Shown: positions 1 through 11,167 of the stretch, one piece after another | Numbering within the stretch: the stretch's first letter is position 1 | How the letters are laid out: each line of letters begins with the position of its first letter | Notes under the pieces: generated by a model | The model's input: only the letters and a program-made list of their open reading frames with translations | What the model was told of the DNA's origin: nothing | Databases searched by the model: none | Program-made: the position numbers and the translations under genes | From: Metallyticus violacea | Taxonomy: Eukaryota; Arthropoda; Insecta; Mantodea; Metallyticidae | Length of the DNA stretch: 64,000 bases | Reading direction: 5' to 3' | NCBI GenBank assembly: GCA_030762175.1 | Contig: CM060846.1 | Span: forward strand, 183,574,041-183,638,040

Positions 1-951
1 TATCAGTCAACTACACTAATTCCGACAACGAACAGCCTACTACTTTTAAACCTTCCATAAACCCGTCTTGGTCACTGTCTGGTATGACAGGCGTGTAATG
101 CACCTGTGTTTATTAACGCCCAGGTCGCAATGATCACTGTTAACATTACTTTTTCTGAAGTCTAATTATCAGTTATGAAGCTACGTACATACGACTTATA
201 TTCATAGCTCGTGGAAAAACTGGCCAAAAGATTCGTATAAATAATAGAAAAATAAAAGTACGATCTTATTTCATCGACATTTTTCAGTGGTTTCATGAAT
301 CTGAAACAAAAGTGTATTTTTATGTTAGTAAAATTAATATTTCTTTTTAGTTTCCATTTTGGGAGAGCTATTTTCATCCAGGTTTGTCAGTAAATAGCTT
401 TACATTAATGGTATCAAGCTGTGAGAACAAAAATATCACATTGCATCTCAGAGTAGACATAAATTACCAACAAAATAAAATCGTTTCAAATATTTATTCG
501 AAGGATTAGTCCCTGTTAGATATATTGGGTTTCAAGTTTGTGCATATTATACTTCATTACCTTTTCGGTGTTTTACATAAATAACCTGGCAGTCTTCATG
601 AGTAATGTTTGTTTTAATTTAAGCTACCTACTTTTGCTGCAGCATATCATAGAGTAGCGTCTTAAAGGGATATTTTGCATCAAAATCTACTCCTCATATC
701 AATTTTAGAATGATTTTGTCCACTGGATTATGGGAATTGAGTTACCGTGAACGAGATGAACCAGAATCAGCAAATATAGCTGTTCAATCGCATGTCATAT
801 TAAAGAAACCAGGGTTTTACACCATTTATAAAGAGCATATAATTTTCAAAATGTCATTACAGATATTTGATCTTGTGAATTCATTTTCCCGAAGGGTCTC
901 CCCAGAGAATAATAATCTGAAAACATTCCACATATCTACGTCCCCCAAAAA
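1..951. other. Unassigned AT-rich DNA
   Basis: Nothing was recognised here on either strand. The short open frames (for example 710-967) have no recognisable domain. Confidence 0.6.
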
Positions 952-1199
952 TTATTTTTCGTGGTGAGAATTTCCGGCGAACACTTATATTCGTTACTTA
1001 TTTTTCTTGCATTCTGAGGGGCAATGTCTACAGAAAAGGGAATATAAATTTAGGAATATTTTACACTTAATGTTTATTTTCCATGATGCGAATTTGTGAC
1101 GAACACTTAACGTATGTTCGTTACTTATTTTTCCTATACTCTGAAAGTGAATGTTTAGAGAAAAGGAAATATAAATTTATGAATATTCTACACTTAATG
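952..1199. repeat. Imperfect local tandem duplication (two ~120-bp copies)
   Basis: Positions 952-1072 and 1074-1199 align along their whole length. Both run from a T-rich start through 'gaacactta', 'ttcgttacttatttttc' and 'atataaattta' to 'acacttaatg'. The copies differ by scattered substitutions and a few small indels, so the event is not recent. No coding potential or transposon terminus was recognised; it is most simply a local segmental duplication. Confidence 0.8.
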
Positions 1200-3693
1200 A
1201 TTTTAAAACACTTGATTATTGCAGTTTCTTTCTTTATTGTCTGCTTTATAACACCAAAACGATATTTCACAGATTGGCAATGGTGCATTCTATGCGTTTA
1301 CTCCTAAATGTTAAATTGTTTTTAAAATCTGGTTTATCCTTCGAGTCGATAGGCACCCTGCCTAACCTAGACCTCGCTAAGTCTGGAGCGTTCGTCCTGA
1401 AATAGGGAAAAGACTTCCCATTCTTTGCCCAATACAATATCTTCAATAGCCAGAGCTTTGTGATTGAAGAAATGATTTTAATTATTGCCTTTGTTAATCG
1501 ACAATCTCTATAATGTTAGCGTTATACTTTGGATATTTTGATTGCCTACGCTCTAGGTGTTGAATTAGAATATGCATGCCAGACACAATAATTAATACTG
1601 TGAATTTATGGCTCTGATTAAGAAATAGAACCAGAAAAAAAGAAATTTCGGGTACTAAACTACATGCATTGGCTTTGAGCGGAAACCTTTTAAATTGACA
1701 GAAATAGGAGTTGCCGTGTGGTCTTATTATTTCACGCCATACCACTGTCATTGTAAACTGCAATGACACCCAGGAACCCTGAGGCTTTACCACAAGACGT
1801 CCAAATATTATTTGTGCATTCAGTACAGTTTGAGGTCTTTAAGTAATGTCTCAGAGCTATTTACGCATTATAAAGACATTTCGAGCGTCATTTGTAACTA
1901 TTAGCATTTGTCGCAGAAAAAACGAGCATATTTAGCCATTTTGATCATTAAATTTTAGTAATAAATAATTTTTATCAATTTATTTATTACCGCCAAAATG
2001 ATTAACCTAGTTTGTTAAAGCACGCTGTTGACTTATGGCATAAAACGCTAACTTCATTACCATAACAAACCATTATTCAAATGCTTACTAAGCGGTAGGT
2101 GGTAAGAGAAAAGCATGCTTATTTTCCTAAGATGAAAAAGTGAATCATAATAGTTTATCTTTAGACAGGCAAATAACTGTGTTGCACAGTGTTATTTGTT
2201 AAGCTATATTAATATTTATTTACAACAAGAGAGCATTATTTTATTATTATTGTTATTATTATTATTATTGTTATTGTTGTTGTTAGGCACTTTGATTTTG
2301 CCAATGCAAGCTTAGCTGGTAAATACACAGATTGTGATATATCTAGTACTTAACTAACGTTGTGTAGTGCAAAACTGTAACTTATTCTCATCAAGGCAAC
2401 ACGAATACTTTTATGGGTTACAAACATTGACTAAATACATTAGTAAGTTTTATAAGGTGAACAAGATATTTTGGGGCTATTTAACTTTTTTATTATTAAT
2501 TTGGCCTTCAAAAAAGTACCGCTTCCGTGAGTAGATCTGGTTTTGTTGTATGATATTAGAGTTACAAAGAAATTCGTTTGTTAACAGATGCATTAGTTTG
2601 AGTGCATCTGTATACAAGTTTGAATTTTTTAAACGAAGAAGGAATATGCGGAAATGCAAATCTGAGTCTCATACAATTCGACTGTAGCAGTAATTCTTGC
2701 AAGTTTCGGGGACCATTTGCGGTACTTGACACGATAGGTTATGGTCTGTCAATCTGCATAAGCGAACTTCAGGGTGTTGCCACTCGACAGTCAAAAAGGA
2801 TAAACTATTTATCGGACGCCATGCAGATGCAGTACGTGCTTGAGGTGGATTAAATTTTTATTCCCCTTCACAAACATTGCTTTTCTTGGTGCAAAAACCG
2901 TCCAAGTCACTCACTGTAGTTTTAGTTTAATATAGTTCTTTTTAATGCTTTCAACCAATATTAGACTGCACTATAGAACTGCTGTTATTGCTAACGTTGC
3001 TGTATTACACACATTTCTATTTCCGACTTTGGTACCAGCAAACATTTATTAAACAATCTAACAAGGAAAAATAAAGCAGTGTTTAAAAAAATTCTAAATA
3101 ATTTACATACTATTTGATAGAGCATGAAAAAGCGTTTGAAACTTTAGTATTATATACTACTACTGTGTATATGTGATTGACTTATTGATTCTTAAAAAGG
3201 AGCAGTTGTTTGATGTGCTGGCTCGATGACGTGTACCTAGCCCATCATTAGAAAATAGAGTATGGGGAGTACAGAGAGCAATGAACTCCTGAACGTTATA
3301 TTTCTTAAAAGTTATTAATGAGAACATGGGATAACTATAAAATTCTTGATATTATACATCAATTAAACAACATTCCGAGACATGAATATTGTCATTCTAC
3401 TGTCGTCACATGCGAGAGAGATAAAAGGACGGGATCATAAAATTTAAATATGCTACGATGAGTATAAATATATGCCTTGCTAAAACTATAGTTAGCACTG
3501 TAAGCTTTTAAATAATTTTAAAATTTAGACTTCAAAGTAATTAAATAATGCTTGCACTACGTTGAGAGGATTCACTGCTCATAGTTAACTTACTTCACAG
3601 TGGCAGAGAGCACAAGACGAAGTATTCAGAGGGGCACACCACTGATTCATTCTTCGCGCGTCTTCAGTTCAAACGTGCTGGCAAGCACATTCC
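1200..3693. other. Unassigned AT-rich DNA with a TTA/TTG microsatellite
   Basis: No gene was recognised. A TTA repeat with interspersed TTG units lies at about 2235-2284. The open frame at 1494-1793 (minus, 99 codons) has no recognisable motif and is probably chance. Confidence 0.6.
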
Positions 3694-3753
3694 TATTGGA
3701 CAGTGAGACGTCATCACAGTATATAGTATTCGAGCTTTAAATATATTTCAGTG
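3694..3753 (+). promoter_or_regulatory. Possible core promoter (CCAAT / CRE / TATA / initiator arrangement)
   Basis: In order on the plus strand there is an inverted CCAAT box (attgg, 3694-3698), a CRE-like gacgtca (3707-3713), tatata (3720-3725), and an initiator-like ttcagtg with its A about 30 bases downstream of the TATA start. A 30-codon ORF starts with the atg near 3770. The order and spacing suit an arthropod core promoter, but each motif is short and expected often in AT-rich DNA. No coding exon was recognised downstream, so this is speculative. Confidence 0.2.
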
Positions 3754-5095
3754 TGTTCTTTTGAAAATTATGACTTTTTTAGAAATTTCCTTAGCTGCAT
3801 TTATGTTCCCTTGCAAGACATTTAGTCTTGGTTATGAACTCAAGAGAAAAATGTTATGTTGATGACTTTTAAAAGCTTTCAACAGTGTTTAAAAATCGAT
3901 TTCCACTTGAAGTATTTCAACGATGAAGTATATTAATAAATAAGAAGAGCGCGAAGTACATATCTTATGTACACCATTTGATAAAAAATTTGTCATCACT
4001 TGAACGCAAAATTCTTCTAAGTCCAACTTGTTACAGAACAAGGTATCCAGAAAAGCGCTGTAGCCACTGCAGCAGTTGTGTAATAAGGCATGCACTAAAG
4101 CGCTGATTGGTGTGTGTGTGTGTTACGTTAGCTCTGTGGCAGAGTGCTCAGCGATGCAGTGGTTAAGAGCGCATGTCCGCCTCCCTGGATGAAACAATTT
4201 TTTTTTAATAAACCTTTGTAACATTATGACAAATTAGTATCGCAATAATGTTCAATAATACAAAGAAGCTTTAACATTAACATGTTATATGTGTATTATA
4301 ATGAATAGTATAATATTTTCTTCAGTATTTGTTCTATCTAAATGAAATATGCTGCAGCATGCCTTCCGTTACACATGCACGAAGGACAAAAGATGTTTTA
4401 TGGGCACAAATTCAAGAAGCCTAGGATGTTGTAGCCTCTCGTCCACACTATTGTAGAAATCTGACATCATCTATGCCCTGAAGATAGAGGGCAGTTATAC
4501 GTGCTAAGGATTCACACACTCCATATAAATTTGTGTTTACTTTTATGTGTTTGCACAGGATTTTGTGTGTTTATGTCGGGAAGGAGTATAAGTCGTGATA
4601 AAGGAATTTTTACCCACGCCATTTAGGTATCATGTTGTTATGCCCCTGTCCCCCCTCTACGGAGAATATAACCTGCAGTCAAAGGTAAGTCTTATCTCAC
4701 CTCTAATCTCCTATGATTTTATACGGTCAGCAAGGAGTACCAACACGAAGTACTGTTGTTACTGACTTTCTGGCCCCTGAATTCTCCAGTGCTAGTAATC
4801 CTCCCACCCCACTCCTCCTCGGACTCTCAGAGTGGTACGGCGCTATATTACCGTGATGAAAATATGTGCTAAACCACTCCTAGTATCTTTTACCATAGGC
4901 CATTGCAACAAATTATTTAAAAACAGATCACAATAACAATATTACTTATTAATCCACCACTGTAGATAGCTCCTCTTATGAGAAATCTGCAAGATTTTTT
5001 TCGGAGATTAAAATTCCTTCATACCGTCATAAGAATTACTCTCAGACAAGAGACCAACGATGTTTTGAAGGAAAGGTAGCATTGGGAGCTGGAGA
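3754..5095. other. Unassigned DNA
   Basis: No gene was recognised. Around 4125-4190 a short stretch resembles a tRNA A box (gcagtggttaagagcgc) but has no B box. A GC-richer patch at about 4770-4850 has no identifiable function. Confidence 0.5.
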
Positions 5096-5440
5096 AATGG
5101 CTAGTCAGAGGAATGTGCTGATAACGCAAGTGTCAGAGGAATGCACGTATCGTAAACAGAGCCTATGCTTGTGCTATGATGCACTTAGAAAACATTGACC
5201 ACTTACAAGCCGAAGTTAATATGCTAACATTTCCTAACTTAATAACGAATTAATAAAATGTAATTGAACAAATTCATAGACTTCATTTCAGGTGACTACA
5301 TATTATAAACTTGTTACTTTGTATTAGTTTGTCTGCTTATTAATGCATACCATTAATTAGAGATTTAATTTCTAATTACAGCGGGGTGAACATTTACAAA
5401 TTTTGTGTTGAGCTTAATATCGCTGACACGTGTATTTACA
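5096..5440 (+). repeat. Unnamed dispersed repeat, copy 1
   Basis: This segment aligns in the same orientation with 22016-22375. Shared blocks include 'atggctagtcagaggaatgt', 'tcgtaaacagagcct', 'ttagaaaacattgacc', 'taatgcataccattaattag' and 'cagcggggtgaacatt'. By eye the identity is roughly 85 percent, with a few indels, including a longer spacer near the left side of the other copy. I saw no inverted ends, tRNA head, poly-A tail or protein motif. It may be the end of a longer element whose body lies elsewhere. Confidence 0.75.
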
Positions 5441-6138
5441 AATATCACAAAGGGAGGTTGCCCCTCCCCCCAATATATAACAGAAGTCGACGCCTATGTT
5501 CAAGGAGTGAAGGAAGAAAAAGCCACAAGTGTATGTTTCAATAGCGCGAGCATATTAATTTCTCTTTTTTCTCTCTTAGTATGGGTTTTGAACACGCAAG
5601 CTCAATGAGGTTCAGTTCACATATGTATGTGGGCAAATTAAATTTAATGTACTTAACCTTAAAGCGTGAGGAAATCTGCAGCTCTAGTCCTGAGCGACGG
5701 TGGAGAGAGCCCGAACTCCTCGGTGCCGAACGGGACTAAGCGCTACGAAAATAAAGAAGCCATTCGCTTGGAAATGTGTAAATGTTGCGTGTGTTTCTTT
5801 CTTTCCTTTTTTTTTTCTTTCTTTTTTTTCTTTTTTCTTTCTTTCTTTTGTTTTCTTTTTTTTTTTTTTTTTTTGGTAAACGTTACCTAACACATGCGTT
5901 ATCCTCGGTGACTTTCTATTGCAAAATGCTGTTCCGTATTACAAAACCGAGTTTTTTTAATTTTTACCACGCGTTGCATTTAGGGAATTCGCAATTTAAT
6001 CCATATACAGCACACTAACCTAACCTCGAGTAAATGGTAGAAACCGATGGACGCAGTGTATTGTTAAGGCCTGGCTGCCTATATTCGCTTCCTCTTCGTA
6101 AACATAAATTGATAAGAATGTGTACTACTAAGTAGGCG
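5441..6138. other. Unassigned DNA with a long polypyrimidine tract
   Basis: A T/C-only tract with only rare interruptions (ttct and tttc runs, then pure T) covers about 5790-5874 and accounts for the apparent Phe/Ser- and Lys-rich open frames on either strand. Nothing else was recognised. Confidence 0.7.
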
Positions 6139-6355
6139 GGTAAATCATTGTAATGATGACAAATATCTTTTTATTGCAGTAGAAAAAAAATTGCATATAT
6201 AAATTTATGCGTGGTACTATATTAGCAAGTAAATCATTGTGATGGTGGCAAATCTCCTTTAACTCCAGAAGAAAAAAAAAACCAGAACTTGAAGATTGGA
6301 ACCCACTACGTTCGCATTTACAGTGCGACGCCCTAACCACCTAAGCTAACCGTTG
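6139..6355 (-). mobile_element. tRNA-headed SINE-like element with duplicated body
   Basis: Read on the minus strand from 6355, the sequence has an A-box-like stretch (ttagcttaggtggttagggc), an anticodon-arm-like hairpin and a B-box-like gggttccaatctt. A T-run and a body follow. The body is duplicated: 6139-6190 and 6226-6280 both carry 'taaatcattgt', 'ggcaaat/gacaaat' and end in a poly-A run. This looks like RNA polymerase III promoter boxes in a tRNA-derived SINE head. The acceptor stem does not close, so it is not a functional tRNA gene. Confidence 0.5.
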
Positions 6356-7695
6356 TTGCACTTGAATGCCTTATTATCACTTATATCTGTGGAAGTAACA
6401 GTACTTCGGCTTTCTCCGTTGCAGCTAGGGACTGGCTCGGAACTGGTGCTCAGAATTTTCTCCCACTGTAAGGACAAGTGTTAAGTCCTCCTCACCGCAT
6501 AGGTAGCTAGCCAATTCTCCAACTCCGTATGCACTTTCAGCTGCACATGCGCAGAAGACTTACGGCTTGTAATTTCCTCTCTCTGCGTCTCGCGCCGTGA
6601 CGAAAAGGACCAGGAAGAAAGACAGCAACAGATACCTCATATGTTTGGCCCATAAATTTTGGCTTTCGCGCCGCCATGTGCCGATTAGGAGAGAGAAATT
6701 GTGAGTGTGATCCGAGATCTATTGTATTATTTTATATTTGTGTTGTTTCACCAATACTCTTACACGTTTCAATAGGTACCCAAACTAGAGCATATCCTAT
6801 ATGCTTGAATTTGAATTTCACCTCTCTTTCGAAACTAAATGTTACGGATCGTCGTTATATATAACAACATTTAAAAAGGTGTCCCACTGAAATTACGTTT
6901 GTAGAAATTAGAAAAATAAGGCTGAGATGCAAATTACCTCCTTTCCGAACACTTTCCGCCGCCTTCCTTGTTTGAATCTAGGACATGAGCTACTTGAATT
7001 CTCATCCTTGACTATTTCTTTCTTTAAATTCATACATACACCTATACTTTTAATGCATAGATAAAGAAAAATAATCCTCTAAAGGTGAACCTCCAAAACG
7101 TGCCGGGTTAAATGTGATGCAAGGGCAGAACTTGACAAATTTTGTCAATTCACATTTACGGACTGTCGTATTTTTATCTTTAATGTCAATAACTTCCCAT
7201 CTGACTGTTTTTGTGTATATCAGATTAACTGTGTAGAGGGTTAAGGCATCAACTAATTGAGCATTTTGTTTTTAAATTAACCAAATGTATGAAAGGTGAA
7301 TCACTTTTTACCCTGACGTTTTATTAGTTATCACGTTAAATCTTTTCTATCAACGCAAAAAACAAACATTTTTAAAAAGCTGATAATCGCAAAGCTAGCG
7401 AACTTTAGAGACATTTTCTTTAGTGAAGTAGAATTTAGTTTGTTACGCTGATCGAAATAAGCATGAAGAGCAGCATATTCGAATGCCAGTGCTTTTCAAA
7501 GTTGGTTGATAGCAAAGGCAGTGCAGAGTCTGCTTGCCTACAGAGAGCCGGCTTTTGAGACATTCGCAACGAATTCTATTTAGCAAAGTGGTTTTCTCAA
7601 GTTTAAATAGTAATTGTCCTTTAATTTGATTTACAAACATTGCCATTAATTTATTTTCTTTTTTCAGAGCTTCGAAGATGAAGCCAATGTTTAAA
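6356..7695. other. Unassigned DNA; GC-richer patch near 6540-6680
   Basis: No gene was recognised. The patch at about 6540-6680 is richer in CpG than its surroundings, contains atgcgcagaag, and ends with an ATG in good initiation context (gccgccatg, 6673-6678). The ORF from that ATG (62 codons) has no recognisable domain. It could be a first exon, but nothing confirms this. Confidence 0.4.
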
Positions 7696-8081
7696 AGGAA
7701 AGAAAAGAAAAGGAGAATTTATTTCTCATATGTTCATCATAGTCATGTCGGTCTTGGTGGTGTAGTGGTTACCATACCTGCCTCCTAAACCCAAGATCGC
7801 GGGTTCGAACCCGGCCAGGACCGATAGATTTTTTCGGGGCGTAAAAATCCTAAGTATGGCTTCCTTCGGAAAGCCGTGGGTCCCATGTCGTACATTTACG
7901 GCACGATAAAGAACCTCAAGCCTGAAAGAGAGGCCTCTGAGCAAAATTAGTCGGCCGTTTCACGCCCTGAGTTGAATGGGACGCTGATGACCTGAGATGT
8001 TAAAGAGCGTCCATAAATAAATCAATAAAAAAAAAATCATATTATTACCGCCTGTGGTGCCTGGATGTTGAAAACGGGCAT

Positions 8082-8134
<53 letters not shown>
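7696..8134 (+). mobile_element. SINE-B tail fragment split by SINE-A, with TTA tail
   Basis: The right part (8048-8090) is the 3' end of SINE-B: it matches the 'cgcctgtggtgcct' and 'gggc(g/a)ttaa' blocks of the full copies at 53815 and 55884. A TTA microsatellite of about 50 bases follows directly (8085-8133). The left part (about 7711-7747) resembles the SINE-B stretch just upstream of that tail. The SINE-A at 7748-8036 lies between, so SINE-A appears to have inserted into an older SINE-B. Confidence 0.6.
7748..8036 (+). mobile_element. SINE-A, full-length copy
   Basis: The 5' 75 bases are a tRNA-like head. They carry an A box (tggtgtagtggttacca), a perfect B box (gggttcgaaccc), and ends that can pair as an acceptor stem (tcggtc with gaccga). 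A body of about 200 bases follows, containing 'taagtatggcttccttcgga', 'catttacggcac' and 'gggacgctgatgacctga'. The tail is aataaatcaat plus poly-A. Seven further copies occur in this window. This is the standard structure of a tRNA-derived, RNA polymerase III-transcribed SINE mobilised by a LINE. Confidence 0.9.
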
Positions 8135-8135
<1 letters not shown>

Positions 8136-8967
8136 TTCGTTTAACTGCATTTAGCTCTGGTAGGTACAAGGTTTTTCTATATTTAATTTTAACGTTAATT
8201 AATAAAAAAGAAACATACTTAGAGAATAGAGACAGGCAACATTTCTTTTACAGTCTGAAGCTACAACCAACTCAGAAATTTACCGCTAGGCCACTGCCCA
8301 TATGTCAAAAGGAATTAGAATGGGCATTAATGAAAAAAGTGAAAAATACCTAGTTCCTTATAAGAGGGCAAGGTGATACGAAATTTGCAAAGCGTCGGGG
8401 AAGGATGAGAAGGGCGTGTTGAATGCTGTACATTACACTGCTTGAATCGGGTGTTCCCGTTCTAATGACGGATTGGTTCCAGCGTGATCAAGGGATCCAT
8501 CGATCTTGTTTTCGATTGATTTATAGGTGGGCGATCTTCATGATAATTATTCGCTGGAGAGCAAGCAGGGCCCAGGGAGGCGGGAGAGTGGAGTAACGGA
8601 CTCTAAATCCTGCGCTTCCACAGCAGCCCCCGAGGCGAGCGGATGAAGCAAGGCGAAGTCAGCCTGGCAGCTGAGCGGGATATACACCCCCTCTCCCCAC
8701 ACTTTTCAATACCGGGTGTACCTCAAACATTTGCAGGTATACTTTTAGATACGATTAATGCCAAATGGCGCAAATGACGCGATATAGCTAGTCTATAATG
8801 CCTTATTCCTAGATATGGAACAACTCCAAAAAAAGAAAACCAAATTGAATTAAAGCGCCTCAACAGTTACCCTGGCTAACAGTCCATGTTCTGCTACTCG
8901 AAAGGGTATATAAAATTAAAAATCTGGTATGTTACATTTATATTCGAATTTTACGGACAATGTCATG
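8135..8967. other. Unassigned DNA with a GC-rich patch
   Basis: About 8560-8705 is clearly more GC-rich than its surroundings, with runs such as cagcagcccccgaggcgagc. No ORF or domain was recognised in it. The rest is AT-rich and unassigned. Confidence 0.5.
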
Positions 8968-10004
8968 AAAGTCTTCTTCTGCATCTCAAGGATTAGACCT
9001 ATTGGCCTGTTCGGGTCTCGTTTCCATCCTTAAATAATTGCCCTACGTCTCTTATCCCTAAGGTAATATTGTAAGACCATTTTTGACAATCCTGTTTCCC
9101 CTATCGCTCATAGCTTGGTCTATGTTGTACCATTCTTTCATTTATTGCATACATAATTCAATTCTCTTTCATTTTTTCATTTCATATGTTATCTATTTTC
9201 GTACAGCCTTTAACTGACCTTAACAAATTCATTTCGGCTGATAGAATATGGCTATAATCTTCCTTCTTAATCATCAACGATTTACTACCATAGCGTGTGC
9301 GTGTGTATTAAGATGAAAGGCTGCACACTTGTGTTACACCCTGATTTATTATAAAAATTAATATACGTAGGCAAATAAGGAATTATATATGTTACAACAT
9401 ATACGCTTTTAATGCATTTTATCAGATGATTTGGGTATCCACGTTATATCATTATTTTCCAAATGTGATTTCTGTTCATTGTGTCGAAGTACATGAATAG
9501 CAGTTGTTGGTAAATTAAATATCCTTTTCTGTGTTATCTGTCGTAGCGTAAATTCGTTATCGTTAGAAGATGTACCCCTTATAAAACAACTTTACTTCTC
9601 TAACACTAAACTTTCAACAATAATTTTCAGTCTGCTATTTAAGACACCTGCATATATTTTGTGAATTTAGTTTAGCATACTAATAACTCTATTACTCGAA
9701 ATTTTATTTCTATCTTATTTATTAATAATGAATTGAGTTTTGCTATAAGCCATCGTTATTCGAGAATTTTAGTATTCAACCGGCACTTTGCAGATATAAC
9801 ATTCTAAATTTAATCACTAATCTACCATGTTTAATTAATTCTGTATTTATCCCATCAAGCTCTGAATACTTTTCTCTTTTTATGACTTTTGTCATTTCTT
9901 GCTAAGTCATTACATCAACCTTATTACATTCAGTATTATTTTCCTATTTATTAGCTATTTCTAGAATATACCATTACTTTTTAAAATGTTCAACACATTG
10001 CTCC
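8968..10004 (-). pseudogene. Non-LTR retrotransposon reverse transcriptase relic
   Basis: The minus strand encodes, in order and in broken frames, fragments of a LINE open reading frame. Near 9990 is EQCVEHFKK, resembling the segment just upstream of the RT domain. Near 9853 is KREKYSELDGINTELIKHG, which matches the early RT block that usually reads K.GK..G.DGI..E..K. Near 9186-9242 is AEMNLLRSVKGCTKIDNI, matching the conserved block downstream of the RT. Only about 600 bases separate the last two, less than a complete RT needs, so the catalytic middle is largely deleted. The clade (RTE- or Jockey-like) cannot be fixed by eye. Many stops; not functional. Confidence 0.7.
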
Positions 10005-10233
10005 TATTATACATGTCTTTATCTGTTCCACTGGATGATTTTGCGGGACCGCTCCATATGCAGTTGACCGAGCATTGCAGTTCTCGTCTCATACCCACGT
10101 TTGAAAGCTGGCTGGGAAGCAGGAGAGGAGGTCAGCATGAGTTTAACTCTAGAAAGGTACGTGCGTGTTTTGGTTTTTGTGACAGTGTATTGAGTATTCA
10201 TTAGACGTTTTAATACAATATTAATTACGTTAA

Positions 10234-11167
10234 TATGGCTCAATTAAGGTATTATATACCTGCGTACAGAATCGGCTTGTGACGTATGGAGATTGTTTCA
10301 AGAGAGATTACGTGATATTCAACTTCCAAGTCGTAGTTGAATTCACAGATTGGTAAATAAATTTCATGAAACAGGAAGAATGTTTTATACTCCATGTACA
10401 GTACTAACAGAAGAAACGTTAGATAATATTAGACATACTCTGGAACGTTGCCATAAAAATAACGGCTTTTTTCAGCAAACGCAGATTTCCTATTCCTCTG
10501 TTCGAAAGGTAACAAAACTACTGAAACTACACCAGTGCAAGGACTTAAACCGGGCGACCCTGCATCCAGGAGTAGATATTGTATATGGGTTTTAAATAGT
10601 ATGCATGTTGAATAAATTCACTCTAAGCTAATTTTCTTTACGGACGAATCCACATAAGTGGGTATGTTAATTTACAAAACAACCGTTACTTGAGTTCAGA
10701 AAAACCTAACCTGCTTAGGAGGAACTTCTTCGTGATCAGTGTGGTGCGTCATTAGCTGCCAGAAAATAATAGCCCCGCCCCTTTTTTAAAGAAGTAATTA
10801 ATAGTTGTAGGATTTGCAGAATATATTGCAACCCTTTTTCCGTGGATTGACTGTGAGGGGACGTATGTTCGCGACTTTCCTACAGGACTCTGCAACGATG
10901 CATACAGACCATGTCTACTTACATGCAATTCATGAAATATTCGACGATAGGGTCATCACCAACAACATATTCTTCCCTCGGTTCTCCGATTTAACATCCG
11001 GCGACTTTTATCTCTGGAGGGATTAAAGTGTACAGCACAAACCCACACACATTAGTTGAACTGAAAATAACATTCGTAAAAAAAAATGTGTTCCGTTTCT
11101 CAGAGAGAACTTCAGAGGGTAATGGTTAATTCCATGCGCCGATGGCAGAAATGTGTGGAAAATTAGT
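10234..11167 (+). pseudogene. Tc1/mariner-superfamily transposase relic (family T, copy 1)
   Basis: Translated plus-strand pieces follow a DDE transposase from end to end. There is an HTH region with HRLVNKFHETGRMF (near 10340), and a second helix region with SSVRKVTKLLKLHQCK. The first catalytic D is in FTDEST (near 10640), followed by YVNLQNNRYLSSEKPN in a shifted frame. The second D is in LQDSATMHT (near 10887), and the third in LTSGDFYLW (near 11000). Thirty-eight residues separate the second and third D. Several stops and frameshifts break the frame, so it is a dead copy. It is related to 48640-49560, which carries the same motifs. No inverted termini were resolved. Confidence 0.8.

Noticed and set aside
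4125..4190. Possible tRNA or SINE head (gcagtggttaagagcgc)
   Set aside because: Only an A-box-like stretch is present; no B box, acceptor pairing or second copy.
5666..6018. Phe/Ser-rich and Lys-rich ORFs on both strands
   Set aside because: They arise from reading a T/C microsatellite tract and have no independent protein character.
7748..7825. Genuine tRNA gene
   Set aside because: The fold is tRNA-like, but the same head is attached to the same 200-bp body in several other places, so it is the SINE-A head.
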